Source: Rheinheimera sp. SA_1 (GTDB lineage Bacteria; Pseudomonadota; Gammaproteobacteria; Enterobacterales; Alteromonadaceae). Taken from it: a stretch of 64,000 bases of DNA. Shown one piece after another: positions 1-8,419 of the stretch. The stretch spans positions 310,001-374,000 of the forward strand of contig NZ_LXWK01000011.1 in NCBI RefSeq assembly GCF_001669775.1. Direction: 5' to 3'. The notes below the pieces were generated by a model, which worked only from the letters and a program-made list of their open reading frames with translations, did no database searches and had not been told where the DNA came from. Position numbers and translations under genes: made by a program. Numbering within the stretch: the first letter of the stretch is position 1; each line of letters begins with the position of its first letter.

Positions 1-604
1 CATCGATATAAGGCGGGTTACTTAAAATCAGATCGAAGCGTTGGCCGGCTAAAGCACTAAACCAGTCACTTTGGCCAATCTGACAATTATGCAGTTGTAG
101 TCGTTGCTGGTTGCGTAGCGCCAGTGCAACTGCATCAGCGTTAAAATCAACTGCAGTGACCTGCCAATCAAGTTTGGCTTTAGCTAATGCCAGCGCAATA
201 GCACCGGTGCCGGTGCCCAAATCCAGAACTCTGGCGGTGGCTGGTAGCGCCAAAGAAAGCGCCTGTTCCACTAAAAGTTCGGTGTCAGGTCGTGGAATTA
301 AGGTGCAAGGCGCCACTTCCAGTTCCAGATCCCAGAACCACCAACGACCGGTAATATAGGCAAGAGGCTCACCTTGCAAACGTCGTTGCAGCGCATCAGC
401 CAATAAGGCTAGTTCAGCATGTGACAACAGATCATTCAAACGCAATTGCAAGGCGGTGGGGGTGATATCAAGTACATCGCCGAGCAAACGGCGGGCTTCC
501 AGCCGGACATCACTAATCGCGACATCCAGTCCGGCCAGTGGCAACAAGGCTGCGGCAGTCTGTTGCAGCCACAGCGCGATGGTTAGCGGCGGATGGTCAG
601 TCAT
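1..604 (-). CDS. prmC: Peptide chain release factor N5-glutamine methyltransferase (5' part; runs off the window)
   Basis: PrmC methylates the glutamine of the GGQ motif in release factors RF1 and RF2, using S-adenosylmethionine. About 201 codons are present and the C-terminal third lies beyond position 1. The frame opens MTDHPPLTIALWLQQ and contains the family motif PRPDTE. The substrate-binding NPPY motif sits at about residue 196, at the window edge. The ATG at 604 is chosen because the only nearby upstream ATG, at 621, is in another frame and meets a stop after six codons. The gene begins 16 bp after the prfA stop on the same strand, the usual hemA-prfA-prmC order, so the methyltransferase is co-expressed with its substrate. 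The family call is firm. Confidence 0.93.
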   Translation of the reverse strand, partial: MTDHPPLTIALWLQQTAAALLPLAGLDVAISDVRLEARRLLGDVLDITPTALQLRLNDLLSHAELALLADALQRRLQGEPLAYITGRWWFWDLELEVAPCTLIPRPDTELLVEQALSLALPATARVLDLGTGTGAIALALAKAKLDWQVTAVDFNADAVALALRNQQRLQLHNCQIGQSDWFSALAGQRFDLILSNPPYID

Positions 605-620
605 CGCAGGCGCGTTGCCA

Positions 621-1712
621 TTAACGGTTCTCTTCCGCCAGCGCCGCGAGCAAATCGGCCTGATGTTCGTTATTCAGCGGCCCAAGCACTAAATCCAGTT
701 CCCCTTCCATCACTTCCAGCAAGCGGTAAATGGTCAGGTTGATGCGGTGATCCGTTAAACGACCTTGTGGGAAATTGTAAGTACGGATGCGCTCAGAGCG
801 ATCGCCAGAACCGACTAAAGAACGACGGGTCGATTCTTCAACTAACCGGCGTTTTTCATCTTCAGCGGCCTGAATACGCGATTGCAGCACGCTCATGGCG
901 CGGGCACGGTTTTTATGTTGCGAACGTTCGTCCTGACATTCCACTACGATACCTGTTGGTAAGTGGGTGATCCGAATGGCCGAATCAGTCCGGTTAACGT
1001 GCTGACCACCGGCGCCTGAAGCGCGGAAAGTATCAACTTTTAAATCAGCCGGATTAATTTCAATCGCTTCACTTTCCGGCACTTCCGGCATAATGGCCAC
1101 AGTACAGGCTGAGGTATGCACCCGCCCCTGCGATTCAGTGGCTGGAATACGTTGTACGCGGTGGCCACCGGATTCAAATTTAAAAGTACCGTAAGCGCCT
1201 TCGCCCTGTACGCTGGCGATGACTTCTTTATAACCGCCGTGTTCACCATCGTTGCTGCTGACAATTTCCACTTTCCAGCGTTTTTTCTCGCAGAATCGGC
1301 TGTACATCCGGAATACGTCACCGGCAAAAATAGCGGCTTCATCGCCACCGGCACCTGCCCGAATTTCCAGGAAACAGTTGTTATGATCGTTGGGATCTTT
1401 AGGCAGCAATAAAATCTGTAAATCCTGATCCAGCGTTTCAATGCGCTCTTTGCTGGATTTATATTCGTCCTGCGCCATTTCGCGCATTTCAGGATCGGAA
1501 TCTTTCATCATGTCTTCAGCGCTGGCAAAATCGTCCTGCGCCTGACGATAATCAAAAAACGCCTGAGCAATTGGCTCTAACTGACTGTATTCTTTGGAGA
1601 GTTCCCGAAAGCGACTCTGATCAGAAATAACTCCAGCGTCGCTGAGCAACGCCTGCACTTCTTCATAACGTTCGACCAGACCTTCGAGTTTACGATAAAC
1701 CGTTTCTTTCAT
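621..1712 (-). CDS. prfA: Peptide chain release factor 1
   Basis: RF1 recognises UAA and UAG stop codons in the ribosomal A site and triggers release of the finished peptide. The protein has 363 residues, close to the usual 360. The codon-recognition tripeptide PAT is at residues 190-192. The catalytic GGQ motif is at 235-237 within [15 protein letters not shown], and its glutamine is the target of PrmC. Start and stop both fit the family, with the N-terminus beginning [12 protein letters not shown]. The gene lies between hemA (18 bp upstream) and prmC (16 bp downstream) and is very likely in one transcript with them. Confidence 0.97.
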   Translation of the reverse strand: MKETVYRKLEGLVERYEEVQALLSDAGVISDQSRFRELSKEYSQLEPIAQAFFDYRQAQDDFASAEDMMKDSDPEMREMAQDEYKSSKERIETLDQDLQILLLPKDPNDHNNCFLEIRAGAGGDEAAIFAGDVFRMYSRFCEKKRWKVEIVSSNDGEHGGYKEVIASVQGEGAYGTFKFESGGHRVQRIPATESQGRVHTSACTVAIMPEVPESEAIEINPADLKVDTFRASGAGGQHVNRTDSAIRITHLPTGIVVECQDERSQHKNRARAMSVLQSRIQAAEDEKRRLVEESTRRSLVGSGDRSERIRTYNFPQGRLTDHRINLTIYRLLEVMEGELDLVLGPLNNEHQADLLAALAEENR

Positions 1713-1730
1713 GGGGTAAGCTGTACCTGA

Positions 1731-2978
1731 TTAAATATCTACTAAAAAATTGATCAAAGTTTTGGCTTCAACCTGTTCATCCTGCAATAAATGCCGGATG
1801 GTTTTGGTGGGCGCGTGCATCAATCTGTTACTGAGTTTAGTCGCTAATTCCTGCAACACCCGCTCGGCGTCCTGACCGCTGGCCAACTGATTCAGCGCCC
1901 GCTGCACTAATTCTGTTTTGACACTTTCACAACGTTCACGGTAATCGCGTACCCAGTCAATATTGTCCTGCAATTGCAGCCACTGACTAAATTCAGCAAC
2001 ACCCGCTGCGATCATTTGCTCGGCCTGAGTGGCAGCTTGCTGACGTGACTGCATATTTTGCGACACGATATTTTGTAAGTCATCGACTGTGTATAAATAG
2101 GCGTCTTCTAATTCACTGACCTGTGCTTCAATATCCCGCGGTACCGCTAAATCGACTAGAAACATCGGTTTATGCCGGCGCTTTTTCAGCGCCTGTTCGA
2201 CCATGCCTTTGCCGACTATTGGCAAGGTACTGGCGGTAGAGCTAATCACCACGTCGGCATCCACCAACGCCTGTGGCACCTGCGCCAGACTGACCACCTG
2301 GCCGGAAAACTGTGCAGCCAGGGCTGCGGCTCTGTCATATGAGCGGTTCGCCACAGTCAACTGACTGGCGCCTTGTTCTAACAAATGTTTGGCCACCAGC
2401 TCAATCGTTTCACCGGCGCCAATCAGCAGCACTTTAACTTTATCGAGTTTACCGAAAATTTGTTTCGCCAGTGCCACTGCGGCAAAAGCCACCGACACCG
2501 CATTGGCACCAATCTCGGTATCGGTGCGCACTTGTTTCGCCACAGCAAAGGTTTTTTGAAACAACCGTTCAAATACCGGCTGAATGGCGCCAACCTGCCG
2601 CGACTGGCTATAAGCTTGTTTTACCTGGCCGAAAATCTGCGGCTCGCCGAGTACCAATGAATCTAAACCGGCGGCTACCCGCATTAAATGCGTCGCGGCA
2701 GCCTGGTCCTGATGCAAATACAAATGGCCTGCCACATCCGTCAGCTCCAACTGATGAAATTTGGCAAGCCATGCAATTACTTGTTTCGATTGCGCTTCAG
2801 TACCGCTAAAATACAGCTCGGTTCTGTTGCAGGTTGACACGATCACCGCGTCCGTCACTTGGGTTGCAGCTGCTAAATCCAGCAGCGCACCGGCCACTTG
2901 CTCCGGCGCAAAAGCCACTTGTTCGCGTAAGGCGACAGGTGCAGTTTTGTGATTGATCCCAAGCGCAAAGATAGTGAT
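1731..2978 (-). CDS. hemA: Glutamyl-tRNA reductase, apparently with an AUC start codon
   Basis: HemA reduces glutamyl-tRNA(Glu) to glutamate-1-semialdehyde with NADPH, the first committed step of C5-pathway tetrapyrrole synthesis. The frame carries the catalytic cysteine in STCNRTELYF, the LVLGEPQI segment, the Rossmann motif LLIGAGETIELV and the C-terminal HAPTK segment. The conserved N-terminal strand and its GINHKTAPVALRE motif are encoded at 2921-2978, upstream of the first canonical in-frame start (GTG at 2918). That region has no ATG, GTG or TTG in frame, and a TGA stop lies at 2981-2979. Counting from ATC at 2978 gives 415 residues and places the catalytic cysteine at residue 50, as in E. 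coli. An AGGTGA ribosome-binding sequence directly abuts the ATC. If GTG at 2918 were used, the product would lose 20 conserved residues. Confidence 0.93.
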   Translation of the reverse strand: MTIFALGINHKTAPVALREQVAFAPEQVAGALLDLAAATQVTDAVIVSTCNRTELYFSGTEAQSKQVIAWLAKFHQLELTDVAGHLYLHQDQAAATHLMRVAAGLDSLVLGEPQIFGQVKQAYSQSRQVGAIQPVFERLFQKTFAVAKQVRTDTEIGANAVSVAFAAVALAKQIFGKLDKVKVLLIGAGETIELVAKHLLEQGASQLTVANRSYDRAAALAAQFSGQVVSLAQVPQALVDADVVISSTASTLPIVGKGMVEQALKKRRHKPMFLVDLAVPRDIEAQVSELEDAYLYTVDDLQNIVSQNMQSRQQAATQAEQMIAAGVAEFSQWLQLQDNIDWVRDYRERCESVKTELVQRALNQLASGQDAERVLQELATKLSNRLMHAPTKTIRHLLQDEQVEAKTLINFLVDI

Positions 2979-3022
2979 TCACCTGCTAATGCCGGCTAAA
3001 AAGCGGGCGACCTTCTGAATAA

Positions 3023-3060
3023 GGCGCGAATTGTACGAAAATAAGCTATGCAAGAAAAGA
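3023..3060 (-). promoter_or_regulatory. Candidate hemA promoter (-10 TACAAT)
   Basis: Read on the minus strand, TACAAT lies at 3035-3030 and is followed by a GCGCC discriminator, which would start transcription about 45 nt before the hemA start. A -35 match (TTCTTG or TTGCAT) is weak or poorly spaced. It faces away from lolB in the 220-bp divergent spacer. The placement is inferred from consensus only. Confidence 0.4.
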
Positions 3061-3202
3061 ATTAACTTAATCGATGGCCCACGGCGTTTGATCTAGAGCC
3101 TGAGATTTCATGCCATTTATCGGCAAGATGTTCAGCAAGCGTGTGCTTTAAAAATGCTTACCTGTACTGCCCGAATGGCGGTCAGTCAAACAAGGATCTG
3201 AT

Positions 3203-3811
3203 GTGACTCAATCGACCAAGCTGTGGTTACCGGTGTTGGTAGCCCTCTTCCTCAGCGGCTGCGCCAGCTGGCAGCAACCGAAAGTTGCCGAAATACCTTT
3301 ACCGGCCCGCGAGCGCCAACAGCAACTTGCGACCTTAACTCAATTTGAACTCACTGCGTCACTTGGCGTAAAAGCACCCGGCGACAGTGTCAGTGGCAGC
3401 TTAAACTGGGTGCAACAAGATGAATTTTATACTGCTGATTTAAATAACTTTATCGGCATTAACATTTTCAAACTCCAAACCTCAGCCCAAGGCGCGCTGG
3501 TGCAAGTCAGCGGCGAAACTCATCAGGCGCAAAGTGCCGCCGCATTGCTGGATTATTTATCTGGCTGGTCACTGCCTATCGAAGAAATGCCGTTATGGCT
3601 TAAAGGCATGACCGGCAACAGCAGCAGCGATCTACGTTTTGATCCAATGGGCCGTTTGACCAGTTTTAGTTTGCTCGATAGCCAAAATCGCCGCTGGCAG
3701 GTCAGTTATCCGAAGTTTTTCCCGGACAGATTATCCCTGCCGCAACAGATTACCCTTGAATCCAGTGATACCCGGATAAAACTGGTGATCAGGCAATGGA
3801 AAATGTTATGA
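3203..3811 (+). CDS. lolB: Outer-membrane lipoprotein receptor LolB
   Basis: LolB accepts lipoproteins from the periplasmic carrier LolA and inserts them into the outer membrane; it is itself a lipoprotein. The protein has 202 residues (E. coli 207). A signal peptide ends in the lipobox LSGC with Cys20 as the lipidated residue. Conserved pieces include the N-terminal TQFELTASLGVK strand and the later GSLNW strand. The start is GTG at 3203 because the overlapping ATG at 3201 runs straight into TGA. AAGGA lies six bases upstream. The 3' end overlaps ispE by four bases, so lolB-ispE-prs probably form one operon, as in many gammaproteobacteria. Confidence 0.92.
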   Translation: MTQSTKLWLPVLVALFLSGCASWQQPKVAEIPLPARERQQQLATLTQFELTASLGVKAPGDSVSGSLNWVQQDEFYTADLNNFIGINIFKLQTSAQGALVQVSGETHQAQSAAALLDYLSGWSLPIEEMPLWLKGMTGNSSSDLRFDPMGRLTSFSLLDSQNRRWQVSYPKFFPDRLSLPQQITLESSDTRIKLVIRQWKML

Positions 3812-4692
3812 GTTCGCAGCAACCGACTTTCAAAAACAGCACCTTAACCCTTCCCGCTCCGGCAAAACTAAATCTGTTTTTGCATATCACCGGCCGGCGC
3901 GCCGATGGCTATCATCTGCTGCAAACCTTGTTTCAGATTCTGGATACCGGTGATGAAATTCAATTCAGCGCCAATCAAACCGGCGTCATTAAGCTAAGCT
4001 GCAACGATCTGAGCCTTGAAGGCAACGACAATCTGATTTACCGCGCTGCCTTAGCGTTAAAACCATACGCCGCAGCCGCCGCCGGTGTGGATATTTTCCT
4101 GCTAAAAAACCTGCCGATGGGCGGTGGTCTAGGGGGTGGTTCTTCCGATGCAGCCACCACTTTGCATGCGCTGAATAAACTATGGGATTTAGGGTTATCC
4201 ATCGCTGAACTGGCTGCTATTGGTCTGAAATTGGGTGCTGACGTACCGCTTTTTGTTGAAGGCTACACCGCCTTTGCCGAGGGGGTTGGTGAAAAACTAC
4301 AGCCAATGGCAATGCCTGAAAAAACCTATCTGGTTGTCACGCCTGCTTGCCATGTCAGTACTGCAGAAATCTTTACGCATCCGGATTTAATCCGTAACAG
4401 TCCGGTCATTTCGGCAGCTGATGTACTAAACTCAGAGCTGCAGAAAAACTGGCGCAATGACTGCCAATCACTGGTTGTACGTCTCTACCCGCTTGTTGCA
4501 ATAACCTTACAGTGGTTGGTAGAATACGCGCCGTCTCGAATGACGGGTACTGGCGCCAGTCTGTTCGCTGAATTCCCGGACGAACTCAGTGCTCGTCGAG
4601 CCCTTGCCGACTTACCCGCCAACTGCCGTGGATTTGTCGCGCGAGGGGTCAACCGGTCGCCTTTATTGGCCGTGTTGGAACATGCCGTATAA
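3808..4692 (+). CDS. ispE: 4-diphosphocytidyl-2-C-methyl-D-erythritol kinase
   Basis: IspE phosphorylates CDP-methylerythritol at the 2-hydroxyl in the MEP isoprenoid pathway. It is a GHMP kinase: PAPAKLNLFLHITGRRADGYH near the N-terminus, the glycine-rich ATP loop LPMGGGLGGGSSDAA in the middle, and LGADVPLFV with the catalytic aspartate. An ATG at 3808 overlaps the lolB stop as ATGA and gives 294 residues; an in-frame ATG at 3796 would add four. The later start is preferred for its spacing from GGA and for the coupling overlap. prs follows after 71 bp. Confidence 0.95.
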   Translation: MSSQQPTFKNSTLTLPAPAKLNLFLHITGRRADGYHLLQTLFQILDTGDEIQFSANQTGVIKLSCNDLSLEGNDNLIYRAALALKPYAAAAAGVDIFLLKNLPMGGGLGGGSSDAATTLHALNKLWDLGLSIAELAAIGLKLGADVPLFVEGYTAFAEGVGEKLQPMAMPEKTYLVVTPACHVSTAEIFTHPDLIRNSPVISAADVLNSELQKNWRNDCQSLVVRLYPLVAITLQWLVEYAPSRMTGTGASLFAEFPDELSARRALADLPANCRGFVARGVNRSPLLAVLEHAV

Positions 4693-4763
4693 CGTGAAGC
4701 CGGGTTCGCCACCGCCTGGCTAAAGATTTTAACCGGACTCAAAACCGCCCTGAGGATCCTACC

Positions 4764-5708
4764 GTGCCCGACATGAAGATATTCGCTGGTAATGCCGTAC
4801 CAGAACTCGCCAAGAAAATTGCCAGCCGTTTGTATATCAAACTGGGCGACGCCGAAGTCGGCCGATTCAGCGATGGAGAAGTCAGTGTGCAAATTAATGA
4901 AAACGTCCGTGGATCGGACGTTTTTATTATCCAGTCAACCTGCGCCCCGACCAACGACAATCTGATTGAACTCATTGTAATGGTAGACGCCCTGCGCCGC
5001 GCCTCTGCCGGCCGTATCACCGCTGTTATTCCATATTTTGGTTATGCCCGCCAGGACCGTCGTGTCCGCTCTGCCCGGGTGCCTATTACCGCCAAAGTTG
5101 TTGCTGACTTCCTGTCGAGCGTTGGTGTTGACCGCGTGCTGACCGTAGATCTGCACGCTGAACAAATTCAGGGTTTCTTCGATGTGCCGGTGGATAACGT
5201 GTTTGCATCTCCAGTATTGCTGGAAGACATGCGTAAACGTGAATTCCAGGCACCAGTGGTGGTATCACCGGATATCGGTGGTGTAGTGCGTGCCCGTGCA
5301 ATTGCTAAACTGTTAAACGACGCCGATTTAGCCATCATCGATAAACGCCGGCCAAAAGCCAACGTCGCGCAAGTGATGCACATCATCGGAGACGTGAAAG
5401 ATCGCGATTGTATTATCGTCGACGATATGATCGACACCGGCGGCACGCTCTGTAAAGCCGCTGAAGCGCTAAAAGAACAAGGCGCCCGTCGTGTGTTTGC
5501 ATACGCCACGCACCCGGTATTCTCTGGCAACGCTGCGGAAAACATCGCCAATTCAGTGATTGACGAGCTAATCATCACCGATACCATTCCACTGTCAGCG
5601 GAAATGAAAGCCGTCAGCAAAGTTAAACAGCTGACCTTAAGCGAAATGATGGCCGAATGTATCCGCCGCATCAGCAATGAAGAATCCATTTCTTCGATGT
5701 TTGATTAA
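4764..5708 (+). CDS. prs: Ribose-phosphate pyrophosphokinase
   Basis: Prs makes PRPP from ribose 5-phosphate and ATP for purine, pyrimidine, histidine, tryptophan and NAD synthesis. The 314-residue protein is nearly collinear with E. coli Prs (315). It shows [18 protein letters not shown], the ATP region [20 protein letters not shown], and the PRPP loop [11 protein letters not shown]. The start is GTG at 4764, followed by a second possible start (ATG, codon 4); a GTG start is also used in E. coli. It closes the lolB-ispE-prs operon and is followed by two strong hairpin terminators. Confidence 0.97.
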   Translation: MPDMKIFAGNAVPELAKKIASRLYIKLGDAEVGRFSDGEVSVQINENVRGSDVFIIQSTCAPTNDNLIELIVMVDALRRASAGRITAVIPYFGYARQDRRVRSARVPITAKVVADFLSSVGVDRVLTVDLHAEQIQGFFDVPVDNVFASPVLLEDMRKREFQAPVVVSPDIGGVVRARAIAKLLNDADLAIIDKRRPKANVAQVMHIIGDVKDRDCIIVDDMIDTGGTLCKAAEALKEQGARRVFAYATHPVFSGNAAENIANSVIDELIITDTIPLSAEMKAVSKVKQLTLSEMMAECIRRISNEESISSMFD

Positions 5709-5725
5709 GCTTGATACAAATCGGG

Positions 5726-5760
5726 AAAAAGCAGGTTTTGCCTGCTTAAACCTGCTTTTT
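5726..5760. terminator. Intrinsic terminator after prs
   Basis: Perfect 13-bp arms AAAAAGCAGGTTT (5726-5738) and AAACCTGCTTTTT (5748-5760) enclose a 9-nt loop. The 3' arm ends in a T run. The loop repeats part of the stem, allowing a shorter alternative hairpin. Confidence 0.85.
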
Positions 5761-5777
5761 ACTGACCTCTTCGATAC

Positions 5778-5800
5778 AAAGGCGCTTAAGGCGCCTTTTT
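5778..5800 (+). terminator. Second hairpin terminator after prs
   Basis: AAAGGCGC (5778-5785) pairs with GCGCCTTT (5791-5798) around a 5-nt loop, followed by more T residues. It lies just upstream of the rplY promoter and would back up the first terminator. Confidence 0.75.
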
Positions 5801-5803
5801 CAT

Positions 5804-5832
5804 TTGCGGCATCTAATGCCCGGTGCTATTAT
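5804..5832 (+). promoter_or_regulatory. Candidate rplY promoter with extended -10
   Basis: TTGCGG (5804-5809) and TGC-TATTAT (-10 at 5827-5832) are 17 bp apart. The TGn element and position after two terminators make this a credible sigma70 promoter for rplY-pth. Confidence 0.55.
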
Positions 5833-5918
5833 GTCGCGCTTTTTTCCGCCAGCCGGAAGAAGCTTCTTTCTGGTTTTCTGGTCGCGGAAACCAGAGCAAT
5901 TCATTTTTGGAGATAAAC

Positions 5919-6518
5919 ATGTCTAACGCCATTTACACGTTAAATGCTGAAGTTCGTAACGACCTGGGGAAAGGTGCGAGCCGCCGCCTGCGTCACGCGG
6001 ACAAAGTTCCAGCTATCATCTACGGTGGCTCTGCAGCCCCTGTATCTATCACGCTGGAGCACAATAAACTGATCCAGGCTCAAGCCAACGAAGGTTTCTA
6101 CACGCACATCCTGACTATCAACGTCGGTGGTGAAGAAGTGAAAGCAATCGTTAAAGCTATGCAACGTCACCCGTTCAAACCAAAAGTAACTCACGTTGAC
6201 TTCCAACGCGTTGAAGCTGGTCATGAACTGCACACTGTTGTTCCTGTACACTTCATCAACGAAGCTGCTGCAGTGAAAAAAGGTGGTGTTGTTGCTCACC
6301 ATATCAACGAACTGGCTATCACAGTTCTGCCACAAAACTTACCTGAATTCATCGAAGTGGATTTAGCTGATGTTGAAGTTGGTGTAACTCTGCACTTATC
6401 AGACCTGAAAGTTCCAGCTGGCGTAGTTATCGCTGAACTGGCTAAAGGCGCTGGTCATGACCAGGCGGTTGTTTCTGTAAACAAACCAGCTGGTAAAGCA
6501 GACGACGCTGCTGAGTAA
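5919..6518 (+). CDS. rplY: 50S ribosomal protein L25, long CTC-type form
   Basis: L25 binds 5S rRNA in the large ribosomal subunit. This is the two-domain CTC/TL5 form of about 199 residues: an N-terminal L25 domain (residues 1-95, with [21 protein letters not shown]) and a C-terminal beta domain (about 100-190). E. coli has only the first domain. The ATG at 5919 is chosen because TTTTTGGAG precedes it by a normal distance, and the frame upstream is non-conserved and overlaps the promoter. The stop is separated from pth by two bases, so the two genes are coupled. Confidence 0.95.
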   Translation: MSNAIYTLNAEVRNDLGKGASRRLRHADKVPAIIYGGSAAPVSITLEHNKLIQAQANEGFYTHILTINVGGEEVKAIVKAMQRHPFKPKVTHVDFQRVEAGHELHTVVPVHFINEAAAVKKGGVVAHHINELAITVLPQNLPEFIEVDLADVEVGVTLHLSDLKVPAGVVIAELAKGAGHDQAVVSVNKPAGKADDAAE

Positions 6519-6520
6519 TA

Positions 6521-7114
6521 ATGACTGAAGCAATTCAGTTAGTCGTGGGCCTGGGAAATCCGGGCCCCGAATACAGCAATACACGTCACAACGCAGGCCA
6601 GTGGTTCGTTGAACAACTGGCCCGTCGTTTTAATACTTCTCTCAAAGCCGAAGCCAAGTTTTATGGCCTGACCGGCAAGTTCCTGTTCGAAGGCCGTGAA
6701 ATCAAGTTATTGGTGCCGACGACCTACATGAACTTAAGCGGCAAAGCGGTTCTCGCCCTGGCGCAGTTTTACAAAATTCCACCCGAAGCTATTCTGGTTG
6801 CGCATGATGAAATGGCGCTGGAACCAGGCATTGCCAAGCTGAAACTCGGTGGTGGCCACGCCGGCCATAATGGCTTAAAAGATATTGCCGCCAATTTTGG
6901 CAATAATCCGAATTTTTATCGCCTGCGACTGGGTATTGGCCATCCGGGTCATAAAGACAAAGTCACAGGTTATGTGCTCGGCAAAGCGCCGCAGCAAGAG
7001 CAAAAGCTGATTGAAGATGCGCTGGACGAAAGTCTGCGCTGTTTTGAGCTTTGGCAACAGCAGGATCTGGTGAAAGCCCAGCACCGGTTACATAGTTTTA
7101 AAGCCGCGGTTTAG
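6521..7114 (+). CDS. pth: Peptidyl-tRNA hydrolase
   Basis: Pth hydrolyses the ester bond of peptidyl-tRNAs that drop off ribosomes, recycling tRNA. The 197-residue protein opens with [21 protein letters not shown]; the catalytic His is residue 23, and Asn13 lies in [17 protein letters not shown] and [12 protein letters not shown], both family signatures, follow. The start lies two bases after the rplY stop (TAATAATG), and YchF is encoded 94 bp downstream, the common pth-ychF neighbourhood. Confidence 0.96.
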   Translation: MTEAIQLVVGLGNPGPEYSNTRHNAGQWFVEQLARRFNTSLKAEAKFYGLTGKFLFEGREIKLLVPTTYMNLSGKAVLALAQFYKIPPEAILVAHDEMALEPGIAKLKLGGGHAGHNGLKDIAANFGNNPNFYRLRLGIGHPGHKDKVTGYVLGKAPQQEQKLIEDALDESLRCFELWQQQDLVKAQHRLHSFKAAV

Positions 7115-7208
7115 CATTTGCTGTAACAGCCGCAAGCACTGAAGCTGTAGGTTTCGGTACAATTTCGATTTCGCAGGCACGCCTGTATTCAGTTCAAAGG
7201 ATCATCTC

Positions 7209-8300
7209 ATGGGTTTTAAATGTGGCATCGTTGGTTTACCAAACGTCGGTAAATCTACTTTATTCAACGCGTTGACCAAAGCAGGCATTGAAGCGGCCAA
7301 CTTCCCGTTTTGTACCATTGAACCAAACACCGGCGTAGTGCCAGTGCCGGATCCACGCTTGCAGCAACTGGCTGCCATCGTCAATCCGCAGCGTATTTTG
7401 CCAACCACCATGGAATTTGTGGATATCGCTGGTTTAGTCAAAGGCGCTTCCAAAGGTGAAGGTTTGGGCAATAAATTCCTGGCTAACATCCGCGAAACTG
7501 ATGCCATCGGCCATGTCGTGCGTTGTTTTGAAGATGACAACATCATCCACGTTGCCAATAAAATTGATCCGGCCGACGATATCGATACCATCAATATGGA
7601 ACTGGTATTGTCAGATATGGATAGCGCTGATAAAGCCATTTTCCGCGTCAGCAAAAAAGCTAAGGCCGGTGACAAAGACGCCAAAGCTGAAATTGAAGTA
7701 CTGGAAAAAATCAAAAAACATCTGGAAGAAGGCCTGACTTTGCGTCAGCTGGATTTATCCGATGATGAAAAAGCCTTAGTTTCATATATGAATTTCTTAA
7801 CCATCAAGCCGACGATGTATATCGCCAACGTGCTGGAAGATGGTTTTGAAAATAACCCGCACTTAGATGTCGTTCGCGCCATCGCCGCCAAAGAAGGCGC
7901 TATTGTGGTTGCCATCTGCGCCGCGATTGAGTCTGAAATTGCTGAGCTGGAAGACGAAGAAAAAGCTGAGTTTTTAGAGTCTATGGGTTTGGAAGAACCA
8001 GGCTTAAACCGTGTTATTCGTGGCGGTTATTCGCTGTTGAACCTGCACACCTACTTCACTGCTGGTGTAAAAGAAGTTCGCGCCTGGACTATTCCGGTTG
8101 GTGCCACTGCACCACAAGCTGCTGGCGTGATCCACACTGACTTCGAACGTGGTTTTATTCGCGCTCAGGTCGTCGCTTTTGATGACTTTATCGCCTGTAA
8201 CGGTGAAGCTGGCGCCAAAGAAGCCGGTAAGCTGAAAGTGGAAGGTAAAACCTACGTCTGTAAAGACGGCGACGTGATGCATTTCTTGTTTAACGTCTAA
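7209..8300 (+). CDS. ychF: Redox-responsive ATPase YchF/OLA1
   Basis: YchF is an Obg-family P-loop NTPase that prefers ATP, associates with ribosomes and modulates the oxidative stress response. The protein has 363 residues, the same as E. coli. G1 is GLPNVGKST at residues 9-17, and G3 is in [18 protein letters not shown]. The fourth motif is degenerate (YIANVLE), as typical for ATP preference. A coiled-coil insert around residues 130-200 and a C-terminal TGS-like domain complete the family layout. AAGGATC precedes the ATG at a normal distance. Confidence 0.96.
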   Translation: MGFKCGIVGLPNVGKSTLFNALTKAGIEAANFPFCTIEPNTGVVPVPDPRLQQLAAIVNPQRILPTTMEFVDIAGLVKGASKGEGLGNKFLANIRETDAIGHVVRCFEDDNIIHVANKIDPADDIDTINMELVLSDMDSADKAIFRVSKKAKAGDKDAKAEIEVLEKIKKHLEEGLTLRQLDLSDDEKALVSYMNFLTIKPTMYIANVLEDGFENNPHLDVVRAIAAKEGAIVVAICAAIESEIAELEDEEKAEFLESMGLEEPGLNRVIRGGYSLLNLHTYFTAGVKEVRAWTIPVGATAPQAAGVIHTDFERGFIRAQVVAFDDFIACNGEAGAKEAGKLKVEGKTYVCKDGDVMHFLFNV

Positions 8301-8347
8301 GCTTTTAGCGTCTATACCATTAAGGACTAGACGATCCAGCTTATAAA

Positions 8348-8380
8348 ACAAAGCCACCTTGCGGTGGCTTTGTTGTTTTT
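8348..8380. terminator. Terminator between ychF and the POT transporter
   Basis: ACAAAGCCACC (8348-8358) pairs with GGTGGCTTTGT (8363-8373) around TTGC, followed by TTGTTTTT. It lies between convergent genes and can serve ychF; the A-rich left flank may help in the other direction. Confidence 0.85.
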
Positions 8381-8419
8381 GGATAAAGGCAAATCAGCCG
8401 CATGGTTTGCCAGTATCTC

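Noticed and set aside
5168-5689. A 173-codon frame antisense to prs.
   Set aside because: It is a shadow of the conserved prs frame, with serine-rich composition, no ribosome-binding site and no recognisable domain.
7202-7714. A 170-codon frame antisense to ychF.
   Set aside because: It mirrors the conserved YchF N-terminal coding region; no independent evidence of coding.
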